A stretch of DNA of 64,000 nucleotides from Pyramidobacter sp. C12-8 (GTDB lineage: Bacteria > Synergistota > Synergistia > Synergistales > Dethiosulfovibrionaceae): NCBI RefSeq assembly GCF_002007215.1, contig NZ_MUHX01000001.1, positions 91,326 through 155,325 on the forward strand, in the 5' to 3' direction. Below the pieces are notes generated by a model. The model was not told the DNA's origin and searched no databases. It was given only the letters and a program-made list of their open reading frames with translations. This document shows, one piece after another, positions 1 through 10,426 of the stretch (position 1 is its first letter; every line of letters starts with the position of its first letter). Both the position numbers and the translations under genes were made by a program.

Positions 1-125
1 AAAAAGAGCCGGTAGAAGGCGATGATGCCCGCCGGCGCGCGGGCGACCTTGGCGAAAACGCCCGACGCGGACAACATGAACACGCCGGCTGCCAGCGCCA
101 GATAAATGACGGAACGAGATCTCAC
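1..125 (-). CDS. EamA/DMT-family transporter, N-terminal fragment cut by the window edge
   Basis: Only about 41 residues are present, read leftwards from a GTG at 125 that has GGAGGA 6-7 bases upstream. They form one hydrophobic segment with small residues (LALAAGVFMLSASGVF), then KVARAP and IIAFYRLFF. This matches the first helix and the F-Y-R motif of EamA drug/metabolite exporters, inner-membrane proteins of about 300 residues. Substrate cannot be judged from this fragment. The family call rests on this short motif, so it is likely but not certain. Confidence 0.6.
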   Translation of the reverse strand, partial: MRSRSVIYLALAAGVFMLSASGVFAKVARAPAGIIAFYRLF

Positions 126-326
126 GGCGATTCCTCCTTGCCTTCGCAGTCACATCGGCGGATCGCTTTTGACGACGACTGTAAAAGAATGCGGCGGTAA
201 AATCCGGCGCGTCCGACCGAACCGCAAGGGCTCCGCCTGTCTTGGTTCAAACGAACTCCGGCGAGCGGGGCGTTCCGTTTTTTTAGATGCGCTGTCAAGG
301 CTTGCGGCAACTTTGTTTGTATGAAA

Positions 327-342
327 TGTTCCACGTGGAACA
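327..342. other. parS: parS centromere site 1
   Basis: Perfect 16-bp palindrome TGTTCCACGTGGAACA, one base from the Bacillus parS (TGTTCCACGTGAAACA) bound by ParB/Spo0J. It is intergenic, between the 3' end of the S9 peptidase gene and the start of the EamA gene. Three more identical copies occur in this window. ParB bound here would load and spread for chromosome segregation. Confidence 0.85.
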
Positions 343-394
343 TCAGAAACGGGGGCGGAAAACGCGGCGCGGTCCAGCGCGGTTTCTTCGTCGC

Positions 395-2329
395 TTAACC
401 TTTCAAATGGCCGTCGAACCACGAGGCGATCTCGCGCAGCCGGGCGAGGCGGTTTCTGGGTCGGCCGGAGCGGCTCAGCTCGTGGTTCTCGCCGTTGAAC
501 AGGCACATGCGGCATTCCACTCCGAGCACCTTGAGGGCGGTAAACATCTGGAACGACTGGTCGCGCTCGCAGCGGAAGTCCTCCTGCGACTGGATCAGCA
601 GCAGCGGCGTCTTGACGTTGGCGACGTGCTTGAGCGGCGATTCCTGCCAGGCCTGTTCGCACGCGTCCCACGGGCGGCCGCCGTGCTGGTCTTCCACGTA
701 ATAGTAGCCGATGTCGCAGCTGCCGAATTTCGACACCCAGTTGCTGATCGGTCGCTGCGCCGCGGCCGCTTTGAAAAAGTCCGTCTGCGTGACGATCCAG
801 TTGGTCATGTAGCCGCCGTAGGAGCCGCCCGTGACGCCGACGTTCTTCTCGTCGACGAAGGGCAGGTTGGCGACGCACCATTTCGTGAACGCCATGATGT
901 CGCTGTAATCCTTGACGCCGTAAAAGCCGCGGATGTCGTCGAAACCGCCGGGCCGTCCGTCGCCGCCGCGCGGGTTGCAGTAGATCACGGCGTAGCCGCG
1001 AGAAGCCCAGCACTGCATCTCGTGGAAATAGACGCCGCCGAAGGCGCTCTTGGGGCCGCCGTGGATGTGCAGGATCGTCGGATACTTCCTGCCTTCCTCA
1101 TAGCCCACGGGCTTCATGTACCAGCCGTCGAGCGTCCAGCCCTCGTTTTCGTAGCTCACGTGTTCGGGCGCGGAAAGCTGAAGCTCCTTCATGACGGCTT
1201 CGTTGTGGCGCGTCAGCTGACGCTCGCGGCCGTTTTCGAGCAGATAGAGTTCCTGCAGCTGCAGGCCCTTGAAGCCCGTCATGACCGCCGCGCCGTCTTT
1301 CCAGTCCCAGTTGTCCACCGTGTCGATCCCGTTGGTGAGAGCGGAGATGGAACCGTCGGCTTCGAGCGCGTAGAGTCGGCTCCGGAAGCCCTCGGTGGCG
1401 CAGTAGATCACGCGCCTCCCCTCGACGGCGAAGCCCTCCTCCTGATCGGCCGTGTTGTAGCGGCAGTCGCTGCCCACGGCGTTGCGCAGGCTGCTGTCGA
1501 GAGCGGGCGTGACGGCGTCGAGCTTTTTGCCCTTAAGGAAGAAGAACTGGATGTTCTGATTCACGCCGACAGTTTTTTGGTCGCTGCCCGTGACCAGCGT
1601 GCCGTCCTTGTACCAGCCGGCGTCCTTGAAGCCGAACGTCAGCCCTTCGCTGAGGCAGGACAGTTCGCCCGTGCCCAGGTCGAGCTCGTAGACGTGGTTG
1701 GTCGTCGGCTTCACGTCCGTATACTCGACGGCGACGAGCAGCGCTTTGCGGCCGTCGTCGCTGAGATGGCAGCGCGCCACTTCCATATGCTCGGGCGTGA
1801 CGCGCGTGAAGCCGCCGCTGGCGGCGTCGTACACGGCCAGCCCCGTGCGGCGCTGGCAGACGAAGCCCTTGCCGTTGGCGGTGAAGGGCAGCTGCTCAAT
1901 CACGTAGTAGTCGGCGCCCTCGGGATTGTCGTAGACGGGCTCGAACGTCGCCGTCACCAGCCAGCGGCCGCCGCCGAGGTCGGCGATGGCGCTGGCCGGG
2001 CGGTCGATCGTGAACAGCTCGCGCGCCTCGCCGCCGTCCAGCGGCAGCGCGTAAAAGCGCGTGCTCTCCTTGGGCACGTCGCCGCGCCCGGAGGTGAAGA
2101 GCAGCTCGCGCCCGTCGCGGCTCCAGGCGAAGAACTTCTCGGAGTTCGTGAACGTCAGCTGCCGTCCGCTGTCCGAGGCCAGGTCGTAAAGCCACAGGGC
2201 GCTGTCATAACCGTTCTTGTCGAAGTTGGCCGAGCTGACCACGTAGGCGATCTTGCCGCCGTCGGGCGAAAACGCGGGGCGCGAGAGGAACTTGAACTTT
2301 AACAGGTCGTCGTGCTGTACCGGTCTCAT
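395..2329 (-). CDS. S9-family serine peptidase (acylaminoacyl-peptidase / prolyl oligopeptidase type)
   Basis: 644 residues, no signal peptide, so probably cytosolic. Start ATG is preceded by AAAGGAG. The N-terminal two thirds read as a WD40/TolB-like beta-propeller (opening RPAFSPDGGKIAYV; repeated W-S-R-D-G and S-D-D-G turns). The C-terminal alpha/beta-hydrolase carries GGSYGGY with the nucleophile Ser near residue 504, an Asp near 588 (ERDQSF) and a His near 620 (GENHELSR). Such enzymes release N-terminal residues from oligopeptides. It lies 57 bp downstream of a dipeptidase gene on the same strand, so the two probably act together in peptide use. Family call is firm; substrate preference is unknown. 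Confidence 0.93.
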   Translation of the reverse strand: MRPVQHDDLLKFKFLSRPAFSPDGGKIAYVVSSANFDKNGYDSALWLYDLASDSGRQLTFTNSEKFFAWSRDGRELLFTSGRGDVPKESTRFYALPLDGGEARELFTIDRPASAIADLGGGRWLVTATFEPVYDNPEGADYYVIEQLPFTANGKGFVCQRRTGLAVYDAASGGFTRVTPEHMEVARCHLSDDGRKALLVAVEYTDVKPTTNHVYELDLGTGELSCLSEGLTFGFKDAGWYKDGTLVTGSDQKTVGVNQNIQFFFLKGKKLDAVTPALDSSLRNAVGSDCRYNTADQEEGFAVEGRRVIYCATEGFRSRLYALEADGSISALTNGIDTVDNWDWKDGAAVMTGFKGLQLQELYLLENGRERQLTRHNEAVMKELQLSAPEHVSYENEGWTLDGWYMKPVGYEEGRKYPTILHIHGGPKSAFGGVYFHEMQCWASRGYAVIYCNPRGGDGRPGGFDDIRGFYGVKDYSDIMAFTKWCVANLPFVDEKNVGVTGGSYGGYMTNWIVTQTDFFKAAAAQRPISNWVSKFGSCDIGYYYVEDQHGGRPWDACEQAWQESPLKHVANVKTPLLLIQSQEDFRCERDQSFQMFTALKVLGVECRMCLFNGENHELSRSGRPRNRLARLREIASWFDGHLKG

Positions 2330-2386
2330 GCGAAAAATCTCCTTTCAGCGAATGTATTGAGAAAAATCAGCCTGCGCCGCCGGTCT

Positions 2387-3421
2387 TTAGCCGATCGTGC
2401 GTTCCAGGAATTTCAGCAGGTTCTCGCCGAGCGCGCCGCGAACCTCGTCCTCGCTGAATCCGCGGGCCAAAAGAGCGGCCGTCAGCCGCCAGCTCTCGTC
2501 GTAGAACGGCACCGCGTCCTTCGGCTCGCGATTGTTGCCGACGCGGAACTCGTCGCAGAAGTCGAAGCCGAAGCACAGATGTTCCGCGCCGGCGACCTGT
2601 TTGACGTGCGCGCCGTGTGCCGCCAGCTCGTCGGGATCCGCGCGCCCCGCGCCGTTCGCGTCAAGCCGGACGAAGTCGCTGCAGGCGTTCATGCCCATGA
2701 CGCCGCCGCGCTGCGCGAGCGCGGCGATCTGCTCGTCGGTCAGATTGCGCGCCACCGGCGTCAGCGCGCGGCAGTTGGAGTGGGAAGCGATGAACGGACG
2801 TTTGGTGAGCGCGCAGAGATCCCAGAACCCCTCGTCGTTGAGGTGCGAAACGTCCAGATACATGCCCAGCCGTTCCGCCTCGTCGGCCAGCCGCGCGCCG
2901 AAATCCGTCAGGCCGCCCTTGCGCCCTTCGCGCCGCGGCTGGAAGAAGCAGCCGTCGGCGGCGTAGTTGCGGCGGCTCCAGACGATGCCGATGCCGCGCA
3001 CGCCCAGCTCGTAAAAGGCGCGTAGCAGATTGAGGTCGTTGCCCAGCGGCTCGGCGCCTTCGAACGACAGGAGCAGGGCGATCTTTCCCGCCGCGCGGGC
3101 GGCGCGGATCTCCGCGACGCCGCGGCACAGGACCAGGTCGGGACACTGCGCCAGCTCCTCGTGCATGCAGGCGATCTGGTCGAGGGCGCGGCGCAGCGCC
3201 ATTTCCGGCACGTGCCGGTCGTCGATGAAGATCGACGAGATCAGCAGGTCGACGCCGCCCGCGCGGATCTTTTCCAGATAATCCGTCCTGAAAACGTCCG
3301 TCCTGCCGCCCTCGAGGCGCTTGGCGGCGAGCAGGTTGAGCAGGTCGTAGTGCGCGTCGGCCACAAAGCAATCATGGTGCAGCGCCTGCGCCCGCTCCTT
3401 CAATTCCGGGGTGATGTCCAT
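2387..3421 (-). CDS. Membrane-dipeptidase-like metallopeptidase (M19 family)
   Basis: 344 residues, the normal length for bacterial M19 dipeptidases. The internal ATG at 3421 is chosen over a longer frame because AAGGAGG sits 7 bases upstream. Metal ligands are visible: H-Y-D at residues 24-26 (family HxD), the bridging Glu in LLSFEGAEPL near 124, and SHSNCRAL and the LDVSHLND stretch further on. There is no signal peptide, so it is likely cytosolic despite the family name. It hydrolyses dipeptides with two active-site zinc ions (family knowledge). It is upstream of the S9 peptidase on the same strand, suggesting a peptide-degradation pair. Confidence 0.92.
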   Translation of the reverse strand: MDITPELKERAQALHHDCFVADAHYDLLNLLAAKRLEGGRTDVFRTDYLEKIRAGGVDLLISSIFIDDRHVPEMALRRALDQIACMHEELAQCPDLVLCRGVAEIRAARAAGKIALLLSFEGAEPLGNDLNLLRAFYELGVRGIGIVWSRRNYAADGCFFQPRREGRKGGLTDFGARLADEAERLGMYLDVSHLNDEGFWDLCALTKRPFIASHSNCRALTPVARNLTDEQIAALAQRGGVMGMNACSDFVRLDANGAGRADPDELAAHGAHVKQVAGAEHLCFGFDFCDEFRVGNNREPKDAVPFYDESWRLTAALLARGFSEDEVRGALGENLLKFLERTIG

Positions 3422-3552
3422 AAAGTTCCCTCCTTGGCGAAATACTGCCATGATTATAACGCGAAAGCTCTATTGCGTCCCCATGGTGAAGGAAAAAAAC
3501 GGCGCTCCCGGGACGACCGCCCCGTTTCGCGGAAGCGCCTTTCACGAAAAGA

Positions 3553-3587
3553 GCCGCGGCGAATGAGAATCGATCGTTCGCCGCGGC
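3553..3587 (-). terminator. Rho-independent terminator of the adhesin gene
   Basis: GCCGCGGCGAA pairs perfectly with TTCGCCGCGGC around a 13-base loop. Read on the minus strand it is followed by CTTTTC. It lies about 95 bases beyond the adhesin stop codon. Confidence 0.7.
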
Positions 3588-3680
3588 GCTTCGGTGCGGT
3601 GCTTGTTTTTCCGCCGCGGAACGGCGGCGTGTATCGCGTTTTTTTGCTTTTCTTCGTCCGCGGCAGTTTGTTCCCCGCTT

Positions 3681-6600
3681 TTACCTGATCTTGCCCGAAG
3701 CGCGCAGCAGGCGCTCGAGGCGCTCCACGCGTGCCTCCATTTCCGCCTTGACCGCGGCGATCTCTCGCGCCTGATTGGCTTTGCTCTCGACGAGTTCGTG
3801 CTTGAGCGAAGACACCTCGGCCTGCAGCTCGGCGTTCTCCTTCTGCATCACGTAGACGCTGCTGATCGGGCCGGAGCGGTAGCGTTCGGGGATCTGGTCT
3901 TTGTCTTCCTTGCGCCCGATCTTCCAGGTCAGCCCGGCGTTGGCCATCGACTCGCCGTGATGCGTGACGGACACTCCGGCGTGGACCATGAAGTCTTCTT
4001 TCAGATAGTGCGCGAAGCCGAGGGCCAGCGCGTACTCGCCTCTGTACGCTCCGAAGCCGGCCATGATCTGGCTGGGTTCGACGGGGTCGTACTGCATCGG
4101 TTTCAACCCGGCGAGGGCAGATCCGAGCGCTCCGGTGCTCTTGATTTCGCTTCTCAGTTCGCCCATCTGGTTGTAGACGTTACCGAAGTTGTTGTAGATG
4201 TTGTTGAACTGTGTGTCGACGGCGCTGAGGGCGTCGCCGACGTTATGGTACGTGCCGCCGCGGATGACGTAGGTGGGGGCGGAGACGGAACCGTCGTTGT
4301 TGACGGAGGAGCCGCCGCCGAAGTGATTGGAGACGCTCGACGAGACGCCCCAGAGCTGCGAGCCGTTGACCGCGTCGGCGCTGGTCTGAGTGACGTCTCC
4401 CTTGGCGACGTTGACGATCTTGCTGCCGGTCGCGTCGAAGCCTTTGGCGGTGACTTTGCCGGCGAAGGTGGGCGCGTCGACGACGCGCACGGTCACGTCT
4501 CTTTCGTCGCGGGTGATTTCAATGTTGCTGCCGTTCTTGAACTGGACGGTATCGTTCTTGGCGACGACGATCGATGGTCCTCCATTGGTCTGAAGGTTCC
4601 ATTTGCCGCCCTGCCCCGCGTCGGGATCGAGGCCGATCGTGACGACGCCGCCCGCGACGGTGGTAATGACGCCGTTGGCGCCGACGAACTTGATGTCCGG
4701 CGTCGCGCTTTGTCCGAGCGTGACCGTGTGCGCGGGAGACGTTGTGGAGTCGCTGAGGGTGAATTTGTAGGTCGCGGCCCCGCCTGCGGCGGAGACGGCC
4801 GCCCGAAGTTGGGCGACGTTGACGGCGTCGGTATCTTCAAAACCGGCTGCGACGTTGGTGATCTGGCGGGTGCGTCCTGTCGTCTTGTCGCCGATGGAAA
4901 GCGCGCCCAAGGTGGATTGCCACGCGCTGCCGCTCTCCGTGGACGCGGCTCCGGTGGAAGGATCATAGCCTTGCACGTTCGCAGCCGTATCCGCCACGCT
5001 GTAGGAGCCCAGCGCCACGCCAGCATCCGTTGTAGCTTTCGCTCCATAGCCGCCAACAGCGGTAGCGGTCTGCGCGTTTGCCGCGCTGTCTGCGCCCAGC
5101 GCCATCGACCAGCCGCCGGAAGCGTTTGCATGCCAACCCATGGCGACATCCATGGTCTTTTTCGTTGCGCTTCCCGCGCCGATGGCAACGGTCCAGTCCC
5201 CTTCCGCCGTACTTTCATTGCCGACAGCCACTGCCATTTCGCCTTTGACGGTCAGATCGCTCCCCAAGGCGATGCCTTTCTGTCCGCCGCCATCGTCCAT
5301 ACCGATAATAGTATTTCCATGACCGACAGACGTTCCCAGACTATCGGATACGGAACTGGCGCCTACCACGACGCTCCCGCCGTTCACCGTGTTGGTCAGG
5401 CCGACGGCCACATTCTGGTCGCTGCCGCTGGAGTTCTTGGTGTAGATCCACTTTGTCGGGTCGGACGGATCTTTTTCCGCCGTATAGCCGACCAGGTTCC
5501 CGACACCGAGGACAGTATTCTGTTCTCCGAAAACCTTTGTCAATTTATGGTCGTAATTATTATAATCCGTACCGAAGACTGCGTTATGCACGCCGTCCAC
5601 GGTCAGGCTCTGGCCGACGACGATGCTGTTGTTCCTTCCATTCTTGACGCCCGCCAGCGTGTTGTTGTTGCCGAGGACGGTGCTGTTGTTGCCGGAAGAC
5701 GAGGAGGAAATGCCGATGACCATGCTGTCCGTCCCGGTCGCTCCGTCGTTGGCATAGTTCGTCCCCGCTCCCTGTTTGTCGCTCTTCACGGAATAGTAGC
5801 GGACGGCGCCGTTTGCTATGGCCGCATTCAAAGCTTTCATCTGCGCCACGTTGACGGCGTCGGTGTCTTCCGTGCCGGCCGCCACGCCTGTGATCTGGCG
5901 AGTGACGCCTTTTGAAACGTCGCCTACGGAAACGGCGGCTGCGGTGGCTTTCCATGTTGCCGATGTATTCGTAGAAGCCGTATCGGTCGACGGATCATAA
6001 CCGGCAGCTCCCTTGTCCACGGAAGCGATGGAGCCGCTGCCGAGCGCTACACCGCCGTCTTTTTCCACATCCGTATTGTAGCCGAGCATCACCGCATTGC
6101 TTATGTTCGCCGTATGCGATTTAATCGGTACATTTTCCGTCACCTTATATTTCTTTTCAAGAATAACATTGCCCGAAGCATCTTTCATCGTATACGTTTT
6201 CGTTACAGTCTTCTTTTCCGTAGCCATGGATCCAAGGATTACATTATTTTTGCCGCCGTCCTTGTGGTGATAATCCCCGATCACTACATCGGCCGTACTG
6301 CCGGACATATTATTCCCGGTACCCATCATAGACATACGTTCCACATTCGTACCTGTATTTCCATATCCGTTGATCGTATTATTGATGCTGGGTGTATTTC
6401 CTGTACCGGTAAGGATATTTCCGGAGCCTATGATCTGGGAATGGACAGCATAATCTGAAGTATTTCCGTTCCCCATGGTGACCACGGAACCGCCGCCGGT
6501 CGACATGGCCAGTCCCATCGCTTTCCTGATCTCGTCATGGCTCAACCGTCCGGTTCCGCCAGCATATCCTTGTCCCTCAAATAATATAGCATTACCCCAA

Positions 6601-8432
6601 TACTCGTTCATACTGTTTCCATCTTCATCGGTCGGTGCCGTCCAGAAAGAATGTGTAACGCTATTGCCCGCGCCGAAAACAAGAGCCCCGTTGGCGCCTT
6701 CTGTTTTGTTCAGGGTACCGACGACAGTGTTTGCCATCCCATCATTCTGGTCCGCCTTATTTGACGCTACCGTATTAAGACCGCCATAGACAGAAGCCAG
6801 ATAACCGTCAAAGCCGGAATCGCCCGCTTCTACAATGGATTTGATCCCTGTCACGGTCTCCTGCCAGCCATAAGCTTTTGCGCCATGGCCAAGAGCCACA
6901 TTCATTCCGCCGCCGTCCCTGGTTCCGCTCTGGGCGTGATACCCGACAACGACGCTGGCATGTTTCTGCTGGATATCGGAATCGGCTTTTTCTTCCGGTG
7001 TCATGGAGCCGATGATTACCGATTCCTTGATTGCACCAAATGTTTGATAATCGCCGATTACGATGCCCGAGTTGGGATTGGTCGTTTCGTTGTTGTTCCC
7101 GATGATGGTGAGGCTTTCCGTCCCCTTCATGTAGGTGTCGTTGCCGGAAATTTTGTTGCCCATGCCGATGACCAGATCCGACGCGCCGTTGCGTGTGATG
7201 CCGGAATATCCGGAAACGGTGCCGGCATCCCGTTCCGTGATGCTGTTGTTGTCGCCGAACACGTTCTGGCGGTCGCTGTTCGTCACGGTATTCTTCTTGC
7301 CGATGACCCGTACGTCTTCGCTGTCTTTGACGTTGTTCTCCTCGCCCAGCACATACGTGTGTTTTACTTTTTCTCCGGTATTCTTGTACCCATTGATCAT
7401 GTTGTAGCGGCTGGCATCGCTGTCTGTTCCCGTCAGCGTGTTATTGACGCCGATCAGCTGTGAGGTCATGGCGTAGTTCGCCTTGTTGCCGCCGCCGATG
7501 GCCAGCACCGCCCCGCCGCCTTCGGACGATTTGACGGCGCCGCGCAGCGTGTCGGCAAACTCTTTGGCCGAATCTCCGCCGCCGGTAAACATGCTGATCC
7601 CCGATATCGTGCCGATGGAATTTTCCACTTCGTTGCCGGCGCCGAAGATCAAGGCGCCGTTGGCGTTGCTCGTGCGGTTCGCCGTACCGACGACGCTGTT
7701 GGCGATCCCTGAAACTGCCGAAGAAGAGCTGTTCGATTCGATGCTGTTCAGGGAACCGACGATATTGGCCCCCATATTCTGCGTAACGTGGGATGACCAG
7801 TTGCCGCCATCGTATTTTCCGGAAATGATGGAGTACGTGCCGAGCACGGAGGAAAACGCTCCCTGATTGTAACTGTTCGCGCCGATGGTGGTGGCGTTGA
7901 TGTTCACGTTTCTCGATTTGACGTTGAACACGTTGGAGCCGTCGACTTCCACGTCGCCGAGTTTCCCGACGTATTTGTGGTCCCCGATCATCGTGCTGCC
8001 GGAGCGAGCGTAGGCGTTCTGACCGATGGCGACGCTGCTCGCCCATTTCTTCTCATCTGCCTGCCCGAATTTGAAGAATTTTTCCTGATTGCCGTACATG
8101 TTCTCGACGAAAGCGTTCTTGCCGATGGCGATGCTGCCTTCCTGCATGACGTAATCGTCGATCTGCGCGTGGTCGCCGATGACGACCGCGCCGTTGGTCG
8201 CCGCGTTGTTGCGAAGCTGCGTATCGTTGCCGATTCTGATGTTCTGGTTCCCCGGCTCGACGAACGTCGTCACGCCGTTCGGAGCCGCCGTTCCCGGCAC
8301 GGGGCGCAGCAGCATCAGGCCGAGCGCCACGGCCGCCAGCGCGCCGCCTTTCAGGACGGCCGACGAATTTCTTTTCGTCCCATGCGCCTCGGGAGCGGAG
8401 CGGTGCGGACCATGCGTGTTTCCCTTTTCCAT
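3681..8432 (-). CDS. Trimeric autotransporter adhesin (YadA-like) with a C-terminal coiled-coil extension
   Basis: 1583 residues from ATG 8432 (GGAGG nine bases upstream; an in-frame TTG one codon earlier is less likely). A long basic N-region and hydrophobic core at about 24-50 end in GTAA, an extended Sec signal. Residues about 60-1200 are YadA-head beta-roll repeats (SVAIGQNA-, GSIAIGKNA-, TVVGTLN-type, spaced 14-16). Connector motifs [20 protein letters not shown] (about 845), [20 protein letters not shown] (about 1190) and [11 protein letters not shown] (about 1350) follow. The YadA anchor runs from about 1435 to 1504, ending GLTWKIG. Unlike YadA, roughly 80 more residues follow, with a heptad coiled coil at about 1520-1583. 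Three chains would form one outer-membrane barrel exporting a stalked adhesin. The ligand is unknown. The middle of the gene is distinctly AT-richer. Confidence 0.95.
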   Translation of the reverse strand: MEKGNTHGPHRSAPEAHGTKRNSSAVLKGGALAAVALGLMLLRPVPGTAAPNGVTTFVEPGNQNIRIGNDTQLRNNAATNGAVVIGDHAQIDDYVMQEGSIAIGKNAFVENMYGNQEKFFKFGQADEKKWASSVAIGQNAYARSGSTMIGDHKYVGKLGDVEVDGSNVFNVKSRNVNINATTIGANSYNQGAFSSVLGTYSIISGKYDGGNWSSHVTQNMGANIVGSLNSIESNSSSSAVSGIANSVVGTANRTSNANGALIFGAGNEVENSIGTISGISMFTGGGDSAKEFADTLRGAVKSSEGGGAVLAIGGGNKANYAMTSQLIGVNNTLTGTDSDASRYNMINGYKNTGEKVKHTYVLGEENNVKDSEDVRVIGKKNTVTNSDRQNVFGDNNSITERDAGTVSGYSGITRNGASDLVIGMGNKISGNDTYMKGTESLTIIGNNNETTNPNSGIVIGDYQTFGAIKESVIIGSMTPEEKADSDIQQKHASVVVGYHAQSGTRDGGGMNVALGHGAKAYGWQETVTGIKSIVEAGDSGFDGYLASVYGGLNTVASNKADQNDGMANTVVGTLNKTEGANGALVFGAGNSVTHSFWTAPTDEDGNSMNEYWGNAILFEGQGYAGGTGRLSHDEIRKAMGLAMSTGGGSVVTMGNGNTSDYAVHSQIIGSGNILTGTGNTPSINNTINGYGNTGTNVERMSMMGTGNNMSGSTADVVIGDYHHKDGGKNNVILGSMATEKKTVTKTYTMKDASGNVILEKKYKVTENVPIKSHTANISNAVMLGYNTDVEKDGGVALGSGSIASVDKGAAGYDPSTDTASTNTSATWKATAAAVSVGDVSKGVTRQITGVAAGTEDTDAVNVAQMKALNAAIANGAVRYYSVKSDKQGAGTNYANDGATGTDSMVIGISSSSSGNNSTVLGNNNTLAGVKNGRNNSIVVGQSLTVDGVHNAVFGTDYNNYDHKLTKVFGEQNTVLGVGNLVGYTAEKDPSDPTKWIYTKNSSGSDQNVAVGLTNTVNGGSVVVGASSVSDSLGTSVGHGNTIIGMDDGGGQKGIALGSDLTVKGEMAVAVGNESTAEGDWTVAIGAGSATKKTMDVAMGWHANASGGWSMALGADSAANAQTATAVGGYGAKATTDAGVALGSYSVADTAANVQGYDPSTGAASTESGSAWQSTLGALSIGDKTTGRTRQITNVAAGFEDTDAVNVAQLRAAVSAAGGAATYKFTLSDSTTSPAHTVTLGQSATPDIKFVGANGVITTVAGGVVTIGLDPDAGQGGKWNLQTNGGPSIVVAKNDTVQFKNGSNIEITRDERDVTVRVVDAPTFAGKVTAKGFDATGSKIVNVAKGDVTQTSADAVNGSQLWGVSSSVSNHFGGGSSVNNDGSVSAPTYVIRGGTYHNVGDALSAVDTQFNNIYNNFGNVYNQMGELRSEIKSTGALGSALAGLKPMQYDPVEPSQIMAGFGAYRGEYALALGFAHYLKEDFMVHAGVSVTHHGESMANAGLTWKIGRKEDKDQIPERYRSGPISSVYVMQKENAELQAEVSSLKHELVESKANQAREIAAVKAEMEARVERLERLLRASGKIR

Positions 8433-8704
8433 CAATAATTTCCTCCTTCTGGAACTTCAAAAAATATCCACGGAATTGTGGGGTGAAAACGTATTTTGCA
8501 GAAACAACAAAACAAATTCATGGTAACATGTTTATCTTTATAATAAACCTGATTATTAAGTTAATTTCGGCTCGGGGGGGGTAAGATAATTATTTCGTAT
8601 AAGATTATTTAAATTCATCGTCTCGATGAAAAATGGACGCCCGCGCGAAAGGTATCGCGAAGGCATGGAGGAATGCAAGAAGAAAGGTTTTGCGGCGCCC
8701 GGCG
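8433..8704 (-). promoter_or_regulatory. Upstream region of the adhesin gene with AT-rich promoter and G8 tract
   Basis: The stretch before the adhesin start is AT-rich against a GC-rich genome. Read on the minus strand it holds a TTAACT ... TTATAA pair as a possible promoter near 8540-8560, and further upstream a run of eight C (eight G on the plus strand, 8574-8581). No coding frame is convincing here. Promoter positions are a guess; the tract is directly visible. Confidence 0.5.
8574..8581. repeat. Homopolymeric G8 tract upstream of the adhesin
   Basis: Eight consecutive G on the plus strand, about 142 bases upstream of the adhesin start and just upstream of its likely promoter. Runs of this length are prone to slipped-strand changes. 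A poly-G tract placed like this controls the trimeric adhesin gene uspA1 of Moraxella (known). Phase variation here is inference. Confidence 0.6.
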
Positions 8705-8759
8705 AAAAAAAATCTGCCGCGTCCTTCGCTCTTTCGCGAGGGGCGCGGCAGATTTTTTT
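8705..8759. terminator. Bidirectional terminator after citF
   Basis: AAAAATCTGCCGCG pairs with CGCGGCAGATTTTT around a 27-base loop, with A and T runs on both sides. It ends the citrate operon on the minus strand and insulates it from the adhesin promoter. Confidence 0.8.
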
Positions 8760-8868
8760 CGGGAGTTCCGGTTTTCGGGGCTCGGGGGTGAAGTACGCAA
8801 ACTTGGCGAAATGCCGCTCCGATTATGCCGCGAAAGCGGGAACAAGCCCTCGCGGGGAGCGCGGCGCG

Positions 8869-10425
8869 TTACGATCTTTCGTACGGCTTGATCTCGCGCA
8901 CGACGTCGAGGATCGTGCCGTCGCGGGCTTCGAGGATGGCGACGACTTTGTCGTTCCATTGCAGCGGATCGGGGCGGCCGACGAGTGCGTAGGCTTTTTC
9001 CTGGAGCTCTTTGATACTCACGTGTGTGACGCCGGCGCGGTCGAGGCAGTCGACGATGTCCTGCCGTCTGGGGTTGACGGCGACGCCGTAATCGGTGACG
9101 ACGACGTCGACGCACTCGCCGGGGGTGGTGACGGTGACGACGCGTTCGCAGACGGTGGCCATGCGGCCGCGGGTCAGCGGCGTGACGATGACGGTGCACT
9201 TGGCGCCGGCGGCGGTGTCGGGATGGCCGCCGGGCGCGCCGCGCAGCACGCCGTCGGAGCCGGTGATGACGTTGACGTTGAAGTCGACGTCGACTTCCAG
9301 CGCGGCGAGGATGACGAAGTCGAGCTTGTTGACGAAGGCGCCCTTGTTGGCGGGGTTGGCGTATTCGCCGGCGCTGATCTCGTAATGGCGGGGATTGGTG
9401 CGGATGTCGTCGATGGCCCCGGTGTCGAAATCCTGCGTGTCGACGACGCAGCCCACCAGGCCCTTGCGCTGCAGTTCGCAGATGGGGCCGGCGATGCCGC
9501 CGATGGCGAAGCTCATCGTGATGCCGCGCTCGCGCATGAGCGGCTCGATGAAGCGGTTGACGGCCAGCGAGGGGCCGCCCGCGCCGGTCTGGAAGCTGAA
9601 GCCGTCCTTGAACCACGGCGTGGCGGCCATGACTTGGGCGGTGGCCTCGGCCATCATCAGATCGCGGGGATTTTGGGTCATGCGCGCGGCGGCGGAGGCG
9701 ATCTTTTTCGGATCGCCGATCTCGTCGACTTTCACCACGTAGTCCACGTTGACGCCGTGGATCGAAGCGGGAAAGTTGGGGTAGGGCACGAGCGTGTCGG
9801 TGATGACGACGACCTTGTCGGCGTATTCCGAATCGACGACGGCGTAGGAGAGCACGCCGCAGTCGCTTTTGCCGCCGACGGCGCGGCAGTTGCCGTACTC
9901 GTCGGACGTGGGAGAACCGATGAAGGCCACGTCGATGTGCACGTCGCCCTCCTCGATGGCGCGCACGCGGCCGCCGTGGCTGCGCAGGATCGCGGGCGTC
10001 TTCAGCTTGCCGCGGGACACTACTTCGCCCATGCGGCCGCGGATGCCGCTGGTCTGAAGTCCGGTGACGATGCCGTCTTCGATGTAGCGGGCCACGGGAT
10101 CGTGCGCCGTGCCCAGGCTGGAGGCGGCGATGGTGATGTCTTTGAGGCCGAGGGCGACGATCTCCTTCATGACCATGTTGACGACAAAGTCGCCGTCGCG
10201 GAAGTGGTGGTGGAAGGAGACGGTCATGCCGTCCTTGAGTCCGCACGCCACGATGGCCTCTCGGATGGAGGCGACGATTTTGCTTTCCCGCGGCTTTTCG
10301 CAGATGCGCGTGCGCGGGCCCTGCTTTTTTATGTACCGGCCGTCGCGGGCGTAAGCGCCCGCGTAAGGTTTCCAGCCCTGAGCGATCAGTTCTTCGGGAA
10401 TTTCCCGGCCGACTGCGTTCAGCAT
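8869..10425 (-). CDS. citF: Citrate lyase alpha subunit (citrate:acetyl-ACP transferase)
   Basis: 518 residues, full family length. The start at 10425 is one base after the citE stop, with GAGGGGGAAC upstream. Recognisable CitF stretches include VSFHHHFRDGDFV, SSLGTAHDPV, GIVTGLQTSGIRGRMG and the C-terminal REIKPYER. This subunit exchanges the acetyl group on the carrier protein CitD for citrate, giving citryl-CitD, which CitE cleaves to oxaloacetate and acetyl-CitD. It acts in the cytosol in citrate fermentation. It is the last gene of a tctCBA-citDEF run. Confidence 0.95.
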   Translation of the reverse strand: MLNAVGREIPEELIAQGWKPYAGAYARDGRYIKKQGPRTRICEKPRESKIVASIREAIVACGLKDGMTVSFHHHFRDGDFVVNMVMKEIVALGLKDITIAASSLGTAHDPVARYIEDGIVTGLQTSGIRGRMGEVVSRGKLKTPAILRSHGGRVRAIEEGDVHIDVAFIGSPTSDEYGNCRAVGGKSDCGVLSYAVVDSEYADKVVVITDTLVPYPNFPASIHGVNVDYVVKVDEIGDPKKIASAAARMTQNPRDLMMAEATAQVMAATPWFKDGFSFQTGAGGPSLAVNRFIEPLMRERGITMSFAIGGIAGPICELQRKGLVGCVVDTQDFDTGAIDDIRTNPRHYEISAGEYANPANKGAFVNKLDFVILAALEVDVDFNVNVITGSDGVLRGAPGGHPDTAAGAKCTVIVTPLTRGRMATVCERVVTVTTPGECVDVVVTDYGVAVNPRRQDIVDCLDRAGVTHVSIKELQEKAYALVGRPDPLQWNDKVVAILEARDGTILDVVREIKPYERS

Positions 10426-10426
10426 T

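Noticed and set aside
287..2302. Long plus-strand frame opposite the S9 peptidase
   Set aside because: Arg/Ala/Val-rich composition and no motifs; it is the antisense shadow expected in GC-rich DNA, as are the frames at 3594-5915 and 8626-10473.
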